Source: JAUXIQ01 sp030620925 [NCBI: Nitrospinota bacterium] (GTDB lineage Bacteria; JAUXIQ01). Taken from it: a stretch of DNA of 6,798 bases. The stretch spans positions 1 to 6,798 of the forward strand of contig JAUXIQ010000110.1 of NCBI GenBank assembly GCA_030620925.1. The letters are read 5' to 3'. Shown here in pieces: positions 1 to 4,184 of the stretch (position 1 is the first letter of the stretch; each line of letters begins with the position of its first letter). A model generated the notes under the pieces. It ran no database searches, was not told where the DNA came from, and saw only the letters and a program-made list of their open reading frames with translations. The position numbers and the translations under genes were made by a program.

Positions 1-528
1 CTCAGGAGGAAGGTCGGCTCGTTTGATGCGCACGTCCCTTATCTCGATGCCGTATTCCCTGGATCTCTCGTCGGCCCGCTGCGTCAAGTCCCTCATGAGG
101 GCCTCCCGCTTCTCGGCCACTATCTCCAACAGATCATGTCGGCCCAGCTCCACGCGAAGCTCGGAGTAGATGATATCGTCCAGGCGGGCCTGAGCGCGCT
201 CCTCAGACCGAACGGATTGGAGAAAGAGGAGGGGGTCCTTTATGAGCCACTTGGCATAGTTATCCACTCTGAGGGTCTTCTTATCCTTGGTTATAATGTC
301 CGTGGGTGCGGAGTCGTATTCCAGGAGCCGCTTATCGTATCGGGTTACTTTCTGGATGAAGGGAGTCCTCACGTAGAGGCCGGGGTCGGTGACCACGCGC
401 ACCGGTTTACCTAACTCGGTCACCACCACCTGATCCCGCTCGGTGACGGTGTAAAAAATGGAGCTGAGCACTATGATACCTACCAATATCAAAACTATTG
501 TAAGTAAAACTTTCGCTTGGCCTGACAT
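1..528 (-). CDS. hflC: HflC, SPFH-domain membrane protease modulator (N-terminal 176 residues, runs off the window)
   Basis: HflC pairs with HflK in a membrane-anchored SPFH/prohibitin-like complex that encloses and modulates the AAA protease FtsH. The visible protein begins MSGQAKVLLTIVLILVGIIV. Residues 7-26 form a single membrane segment, with the rest predicted outside the cytoplasm. The SPFH domain follows directly: VTERDQVVVTELGKP (28-42), a DPGLYVRTPFIQKV stretch typical of HflC, then ITKDKKTLRVDNYAKW, matching the E. coli 'VTKEKKDLIVDSYIKW' region. The visible part ends in IEIRDVRIKRADLPPE, the conserved 'IEVVDVRIKQINLP' motif. The start at 528 is supported by GGAGGG eight to nine bases upstream. 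The E. coli protein has an insertion before the 'VDVRIK' motif that is absent here, so this is the compact form. The gene starts 30 bases after hflK ends with no terminator between, so they form one operon. The missing C-terminus should be roughly 100 or more residues. Identification is by remembered family motifs. Confidence 0.95.
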   Translation of the reverse strand, partial: MSGQAKVLLTIVLILVGIIVLSSIFYTVTERDQVVVTELGKPVRVVTDPGLYVRTPFIQKVTRYDKRLLEYDSAPTDIITKDKKTLRVDNYAKWLIKDPLLFLQSVRSEERAQARLDDIIYSELRVELGRHDLLEIVAEKREALMRDLTQRADERSREYGIEIRDVRIKRADLPPE

Positions 529-558
529 CTTAAACCCTCCTGATTTCAGGGCGATGGT

Positions 559-1587
559 TTAGTTCGTTTTCTGTAAGGGCATATCCTTCAGCGGCAACAG
601 AGGCAGAGGAACACTCCCTGCGCCGGGTTCGATGATGAATTTTTCTATTTCAGGAAGCACCTCTTCCATCATCTCGATGTGAAGACGCTTGCGGGTAACC
701 TCTTTGGCCTTGGAATACTCGGCAAGCATCTTCTTGAACCTATCCGTATCCCCATCGGCCTTCTTTATCTTCGACTCGCGGTAGGCCTCGGCCTCTCGCA
801 GTATCTTCTCCTTCTTGCCCCTGGTCTCGGGGAGTATGGCGTTCCAATAGCCCTGGGCTTCATTGATGAGTCGGGATTTATCCTCTTTGGCGCTGGCTAC
901 ATCCTTGAACGCGTCCCATACCTCTGAAGGGGGATGAACGTCCTGCAGCTGAACGGCCCTCACCTTCAGGCCCGATTCGTAGAGATCGAGTATCTGCTGT
1001 AAAAGCAACTTTATATCTTCCTGTATCTCGTACTTCCTTTCGGTGAGCACGTCGTTGATCGCTCTGCTCCCCACAACCTCTCTCAGCGCCGCTTCTGATG
1101 CGTCCATCATGGTGCCCCTCAAGTCCCTCTGCACAAAACGCGGGTCGCGTATTCTAAACAGAAACTTCTCGGGGTCCACTATCTGATACTGGACGATCAC
1201 GTCTATATCCACTATGTTCTCGTCACCGGTGAGCATCAGGGATTCGATGGGAATGGAACGATAGCGGGCGGGCGGGCCGGGGTCGATGGTGCGGAATCCT
1301 ACTTCCACCCGCTTTATTTCCGTTATCTTGGGTTTCTCTGCCTTCTCCACGGGCCAGGGTATGTGCCAGTGAGGCCCGGGATCCTTGATGGTCGTCATCT
1401 TGCCGAAGCGCAGCACCACCCCTTTCTCATCAGGGCCCACCAGGTAGATGCCCGTCGCCACCCATATAGCCACGATGACAATAACTATCCACCATATGGT
1501 TGAGCGCTTGATGGTGGGAAAATTGAAACTGGGCATGCGATACTCCGGTTCGTCGCCGTCCCTTTTTCGAGCTTCTTCCCATTCCAT
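559..1587 (-). CDS. hflK: HflK, SPFH-domain membrane protease modulator
   Basis: HflK is the partner of HflC in the FtsH-modulating complex at the cytoplasmic membrane. The 342-residue protein has a short charged N-terminus (1-28), one strongly hydrophobic segment at about 30-49 (IWWIVIVIVAIWVATGIYLV), then the SPFH domain, starting GPDEKGVVLRFGK and continuing with DPGPHWHIPWPVEKAEKPKI, both hallmarks of HflK. 'ESLMLTGDENIVDIDVIVQY' (about 115-134) matches the HflK 'MLTGDENIV' signature. 'ALREVVG', 'LYESGLKVRAVQLQDVHPP' and the charged helical stalk (about 225-310, rich in E, K and A) follow in the expected order. The protein is shorter than E. coli HflK (about 420), mainly because it lacks the Gly-rich N-terminal extension. 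The start ATG at 1587 has GGAG nine bases upstream. The end is a Pro/Leu-rich tail. It is first in an hflK-hflC operon, with a likely promoter at 1638-1665. Confidence 0.96.
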   Translation of the reverse strand: MEWEEARKRDGDEPEYRMPSFNFPTIKRSTIWWIVIVIVAIWVATGIYLVGPDEKGVVLRFGKMTTIKDPGPHWHIPWPVEKAEKPKITEIKRVEVGFRTIDPGPPARYRSIPIESLMLTGDENIVDIDVIVQYQIVDPEKFLFRIRDPRFVQRDLRGTMMDASEAALREVVGSRAINDVLTERKYEIQEDIKLLLQQILDLYESGLKVRAVQLQDVHPPSEVWDAFKDVASAKEDKSRLINEAQGYWNAILPETRGKKEKILREAEAYRESKIKKADGDTDRFKKMLAEYSKAKEVTRKRLHIEMMEEVLPEIEKFIIEPGAGSVPLPLLPLKDMPLQKTN

Positions 1588-1637
1588 AAGTTATTACTCC
1601 TTATTTTACAAATTAATTTATAGGTTAGTTTCACCTT

Positions 1638-1665
1638 AAAATAGCAGAACCTATATTAATGTCAA
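1638..1665 (-). promoter_or_regulatory. Candidate sigma-70-type promoter of the hflK-hflC operon
   Basis: On the minus strand a perfect TTGACA (1665-1660) is followed after 16 bases by TATTTT (1643-1638), a four-of-six match to TATAAT. This would start transcription near 1630 and leave a leader of about 40 bases before the hflK ATG at 1587, with its GGAG site. The surroundings are AT-rich. This is a pattern match only; the -10 element is imperfect and its exact register could shift by a base. Confidence 0.5.
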
Positions 1666-1677
1666 AGGCTTTTGTGC

Positions 1678-1710
1678 TTTATAAAGGTAATACCTGACGA
1701 TTTGGTAATG
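1678..1710 (+). repeat. Left arm of an imperfect inverted-repeat pair, containing the palindrome AGGTAATACCT
   Basis: This 33-base segment matches the reverse complement of 2294-2327 at 28 of 34 aligned columns, with one single-base gap. The two arms share an exact 12-base core, AAGGTAATACCT (1684-1695 here). The core contains AGGTAATACCT, which is itself a palindrome around its central base, so it could also be a protein-binding site. It lies about 100 bases upstream of the hflK start and just upstream of the proposed promoter. Confidence 0.5.
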
Positions 1711-1721
1711 ATTTGTCCTGT
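1706..1721 (+). repeat. Left copy of a 16-base direct repeat (TAATGATTTGTCCTGT)
   Basis: The same sequence with one change recurs in the same orientation at 2257-2272. The pair is nested just inside the inverted-repeat pair at 1678-1710 and 2294-2327. It may be the remnant of a duplicated target or of a repeated element end. Confidence 0.5.
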
Positions 1722-1750
1722 AATTTAGCTATTTGGATGATCAAACAAAA

Positions 1751-1776
1751 GTTTAGGGGGAGCGCACCCCTCTAAC
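1751..1776. repeat. Imperfect hairpin in the hflK upstream gap
   Basis: The ten-base arms GTTTAGGGGG (1751-1760) and CCCCTCTAAC (1767-1776) pair at eight of ten positions, including one G-T pair, around a six-base loop. No T-run follows on either strand, so a terminator is unlikely. It adjoins the first copy of the 18-base repeat at 1778. Confidence 0.3.
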
Positions 1777-1777
1777 C

Positions 1778-1795
1778 GCGGGACTCAGAATAACA
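1778..1795 (+). repeat. 18-base direct repeat, copy 1 (GCGGGACTCAGAATAACA)
   Basis: It matches 17 of 18 bases of the sequence at 2051-2068 in the same orientation. The motif resembles, from memory, short 'GGGACTCAGAATGACA' type sequences dispersed between genes in many environmental genomes. Its purpose is unknown. Confidence 0.55.
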
Positions 1796-1814
1796 CAATG
1801 CGGAGTGGCAGGGT

Positions 1815-1950
1815 CACGGCACGCCGTGCTCCTACAGTCGCCAGAGTTCCCCTCCCTTGACCCCGCCTACCGCGGGGCAGGCATGGAGGGGTTGGGGGAG
1901 GGTGATTTATATTCACCCCCACCTAACCTCCCTCGTCGAAAGGGGGAGGG
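1815..1950. repeat. Cluster of three GC-rich hairpins (dispersed intergenic repeat remnant)
   Basis: First, CACGGC/GCCGTG (1815-1828) is a tight palindrome with a two-base loop. Second, 1850-1864 pairs with 1888-1902 at all 15 positions, three being G-T pairs; its loop holds a further GCCT/AGGC stem (1865-1868 with 1879-1882) and CCCCGC/GCGGGG could form instead. Third, CCTCCCTC (1927-1934) pairs with GGGGGAGG (1942-1949) around a seven-base loop, with one G-T pair. The polypurine/polypyrimidine style (CCTCCC...GGGAGG) resembles the common 'CCCTCTCCC..GGGAGAGGG' dispersed intergenic repeats. It contains no open frame worth calling and no T-run at its ends. Confidence 0.5.
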
Positions 1951-2039
1951 AACCAAATAACACATTTTTTTCATTTTGCAATGCTTCATTTCATTTATTC
2001 TTAAACTCTGATTGGTAAATGCTTTCCTGCCCCTACATG

Positions 2040-2056
2040 TCCCGCGGCAGGCGGGA
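2040..2056. repeat. Short GC-rich hairpin TCCCGC-GGCAG-GCGGGA
   Basis: The arms are perfect six-base complements (2040-2045 with 2051-2056) around a five-base loop. The right arm overlaps the second copy of the 18-base repeat (2051-2068), so hairpin and repeat are probably one dispersed unit. Confidence 0.4.
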
Positions 2057-2068
2057 CTCAGAATGACA
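2051..2068 (+). repeat. 18-base direct repeat, copy 2 (GCGGGACTCAGAATGACA)
   Basis: It differs from copy 1 at 1778-1795 by a single base (G for A). The next bases, ATAGCG-TTTT-CGCTAT (2072-2087), form a six-pair hairpin with a four-base loop. Confidence 0.55.
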
Positions 2069-2149
2069 GAGATAGCGTTTTCGCTATAGCCAAAAGGGGT
2101 AGACCGTATGGTCGCTTAAATAACCTGAATAAGTTTAGTTTTACCAGAC

Positions 2150-2175
2150 ATACCCGCCCATTCATGGGTGGGTAT
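2150..2175. repeat. Eleven-base-pair hairpin with a TTCA loop
   Basis: ATACCCGCCCA (2150-2160) pairs with TGGGTGGGTAT (2165-2175) at every position, with one G-T pair if the plus strand is transcribed. No T-run follows on the minus strand, the direction in which the rqcH-like transcript would arrive, so it is not a classical terminator. It could stabilise a 3' end or be part of a dispersed repeat. Confidence 0.45.
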
Positions 2176-2209
2176 CCAGCTTAATTGAAATCCTCCTGTC
2201 ACACCACCT

Positions 2210-2246
2210 GAGCCTGACAAAAAATCTCCTACTTTTTGGCAGGCTC
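2210..2246. repeat. Fourteen-base-pair hairpin with one mismatch, downstream of the rqcH-like gene
   Basis: GAGCCTGACAAAAA (2210-2223) pairs with TTTTTGGCAGGCTC (2233-2246) except for one A-G mismatch, around a nine-base loop. The runs of A and T are inside the stem rather than after it, so on either strand it lacks the trailing T-tract of an intrinsic terminator. It is the strongest stem between the rqcH-like stop (2389) and hflK, so a role at the 3' end of that transcript is possible. Confidence 0.45.
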
Positions 2247-2256
2247 CAAGCCAATG

Positions 2257-2272
2257 TAATTATTTGTCCTGT
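2257..2272 (+). repeat. Right copy of the 16-base direct repeat (TAATTATTTGTCCTGT)
   Basis: It is identical to 1706-1721 at 15 of 16 bases and in the same orientation, 551 bases away. Between the two copies lie the 18-base repeats and most of the hairpins listed here. Confidence 0.5.
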
Positions 2273-2293
2273 TAACATAAAAGCAACATTTCA

Positions 2294-2327
2294 CAGTACC
2301 AGTTCTTTAGGTATTACCTTATATAAA
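2294..2327 (-). repeat. Right arm of the imperfect inverted-repeat pair
   Basis: The reverse complement of this segment matches 1678-1710 (28 of 34 columns), with the exact 12-base core at 2309-2320 and the palindrome AGGTATTACCT at 2309-2319. It lies about 60 bases beyond the stop of the rqcH-like gene. Together the two arms bracket about 650 bases of non-coding DNA, the outline expected of a decayed non-autonomous element. Confidence 0.5.
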
Positions 2328-2388
2328 TACCCTCCCTTTTTCCCGGCCGTCTCCGGTAAAGAAGGACCCGCTTACAATTTTCTTTCTA

Positions 2389-4116
2389 TTATTCTATGTC
2401 CCCTCCAAGGGAAACGGTGATGGTTCGAGGATTTTTTATGGTAACCGCCCCCGGCTGCGCGCCTTTGGGTTTGCGGACGTGCTTGCGAAAGGCGTAGTCC
2501 ACTGTGGCTTTTGATGCCTTCCGGCTTTTGCTGTTGAGCGCCGCCAGCAGCGCCGCCTTCTCGATGACCGGCCGGGGTATCTCCGCTTTACCCGACGGGT
2601 TCCTGATGATGACGTGGGCGCCGGGCTGGCCCCTGACGTGCAGCCACAGGTCGTCACGGCGGGCCACCCTGGTAGTGAGGTAATCGTTGGCCCTGCTGTT
2701 TTTGCCCACCAAAATCTCCCACCCTTCGGGTGTAGTGTGTCTGATTATACCTCCCATTCCCGGGCTTTTCCCTTTCTTGTCACCTCGGGCTTCCTCTTCC
2801 CACAGGAGGCCCATATCTGTCAAGCCAGCCTTCACCGATTCCGGATCGGCCCCCGCCTCCAGGTTTGAATCGAGTTTGCCCAGGTCGGCAACCAATTTAT
2901 CCGTCTCCTTAAGCCGCTTACCGGCCATCTTCCCTTTCTTTTTCAGCTTGGTGTAGCGTTTGAAACATCGCTGGGCGTTAGCCGAAGCGTCAAGCGAAGG
3001 GTTCAGCTCCACCTTCACCTTTTCATCAGGCTCCCCGTAAAGATCGGTCAGGATAACGCTCTCCATGCCTTTTCTTATAGAGCCGATGTTGACCAGGATG
3101 AGGTCGCCCCTGCGTTTGAAAACCTCAGCCTGCTCCGCCTCCTTTATATCCGAGCAGAGCGCCTCTCTGCGGGAAGAGAGTTTTCTGAGCAGCCGACGGC
3201 ATAATTGGCTCAGCTCGACTGCCTGCCGCCTGTTACCCTCCGCCTCACTTTTGTGGACATAATAATATTCCAGGGCCTCGCTGACGGACTCAAAACCCAT
3301 CGCCTTATGATTCTCGTAGAGGACAAAAGGGAAAGGAGTAACCGCCACGGGCGTCTCCCCTTCCTCATCCATGTAAACGGTCGGTGAGAACCTGACCTCT
3401 CTGTAGCACTCCATGATCCCCCGCAGCTCTTCCCAGACCTCACCGGTGTTCGGTCCCCCGGGGCGACTGCTCTTTCCGGCTCGCGCTTCCACTTCCCCGG
3501 CCATGAGGGGACTCAGACCGAAAAACCCCTTTAACAGTATTCCCGAAACGTCGTCTCCGGCGTGTTTCAGGGATAAAATCACCTCTACTTTATCCCTGTC
3601 CGCGGTCAAAGGGTCTGCCTTGGCCTGGCCGGGCGGTGGGTCATACCTGGAGCCGGCTTTTATGCTCCTTCGGCCACCGGCGGAAGGGTTCACCCTGGTG
3701 AAGGCGTCGACGATGATACCCTCCTCGTCGATGAAAATAAGGTTCGGGACCCGCGGGATCATTTCCGCCGCCAGGGTAAAGCGAGAGAGTCGGCCCAGTT
3801 CGTCCCTGCGCTGGAAGCGCAGCATAAGGACACGCTCCATCGCCTCTTTTGCCACTCCGTCCAGCACCGCGCCCGAAAGCCGGTTTTTGAGGAGGGAGCA
3901 GAAACGTGCGGAAACGGCGGCCCTGCCCTTTTCGCTTACCAGGTGAATGCGCGGCAGGGAGGGCTCCATACAAATGAGCAGATGACAGTTGCCGCTTGAG
4001 GTCCGGAAAGAAAAGATAAGCCGGCGCTCACTCTCCTGGAACACGCGCACCAGTCTGCCGCCGGTAAGGCTCTTCACCAGCTCTTCGCTGACAGCATGTA
4101 ATAAAAACGCGTCCAT
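2389..4116 (-). CDS. rqcH: NFACT-family ribosome-associated quality-control protein (RqcH/Rqc2 homologue)
   Basis: RqcH binds 50S subunits carrying stalled peptidyl-tRNA and recruits tRNA-Ala to add an alanine tail that marks the chain for degradation. The 575 residues fit the bacterial family (about 570). The NFACT-N domain (about 1-270) starts MDAFLLHAVSEELVKSLTGG and includes FCSLLKNRL (72-80), RRDELG (103-108) and AEMIPRVPNLIFIDEEG (117-133). A helix-hairpin-helix and charged coiled-coil part covers about 270-440. The NFACT-R domain (about 459-570) is well kept: ILVGKNSRANDYLTTRVARR, DDLWLHVRGQPGAHVIIRN and KPKGAQPG (549-556). Where bacterial RqcH has Asp97-Arg98, I align Glu94-Arg95. The ATG at 4116 is the first possible start, because an in-frame TGA directly precedes it; the ribosome site is weak (GGG four bases upstream). 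The mutase terminator ends 22 bases before the ATG, leaving no room for a promoter there, so expression needs read-through or a promoter inside the mutase gene. Confidence 0.93.
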   Translation of the reverse strand: MDAFLLHAVSEELVKSLTGGRLVRVFQESERRLIFSFRTSSGNCHLLICMEPSLPRIHLVSEKGRAAVSARFCSLLKNRLSGAVLDGVAKEAMERVLMLRFQRRDELGRLSRFTLAAEMIPRVPNLIFIDEEGIIVDAFTRVNPSAGGRRSIKAGSRYDPPPGQAKADPLTADRDKVEVILSLKHAGDDVSGILLKGFFGLSPLMAGEVEARAGKSSRPGGPNTGEVWEELRGIMECYREVRFSPTVYMDEEGETPVAVTPFPFVLYENHKAMGFESVSEALEYYYVHKSEAEGNRRQAVELSQLCRRLLRKLSSRREALCSDIKEAEQAEVFKRRGDLILVNIGSIRKGMESVILTDLYGEPDEKVKVELNPSLDASANAQRCFKRYTKLKKKGKMAGKRLKETDKLVADLGKLDSNLEAGADPESVKAGLTDMGLLWEEEARGDKKGKSPGMGGIIRHTTPEGWEILVGKNSRANDYLTTRVARRDDLWLHVRGQPGAHVIIRNPSGKAEIPRPVIEKAALLAALNSKSRKASKATVDYAFRKHVRKPKGAQPGAVTIKNPRTITVSLGGDIE

Positions 4117-4138
4117 TCAACCCGATACATCATGCATC

Positions 4139-4173
4139 AAAAAAAAGGCCCGCAACTCCGAGGCGGGCCTTTT
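4139..4173 (-). terminator. Intrinsic terminator of the mutase gene
   Basis: On the minus strand, 12 bases after the mutase stop, AAAAGGCCCGC (4173-4163) pairs perfectly with GCGGGCCTTTT (4153-4143) around a nine-base loop. The final T's run on to give eight T's in a row (4146-4139). An 11-pair GC-rich stem plus T8 is a strong Rho-independent terminator. In the plus direction only four T's follow the stem, so it acts mainly on minus-strand transcripts. Confidence 0.93.
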
Positions 4174-4184
4174 CAATAGGCGGA

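Noticed and set aside
136-414. Plus-strand frame of 92 codons inside hflC
   Set aside because: It lies wholly within the SPFH domain of hflC on the other strand and has no motif of its own.
1778-2068. A CRISPR array
   Set aside because: Only two copies of the 18-base repeat exist, spaced far apart and unevenly, with no cas genes.
2210-2246. Intrinsic terminator for the rqcH-like gene
   Set aside because: The T-run is inside the stem; no T-tract follows the stem on the minus strand.
1588-2388. A possible small gene or structured RNA in the 801-base gap
   Set aside because: No reading frame has a ribosome site or motif, no tRNA-like cloverleaf or known riboswitch core was recognised, and the hairpins fit dispersed repeats better.
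3413-3946. Plus-strand frame of 177 codons opposite the rqcH-like gene
   Set aside because: Composition is Ser/Pro/Arg-rich as expected of a shadow frame, with no recognisable motif; the minus-strand NFACT domain is convincing.
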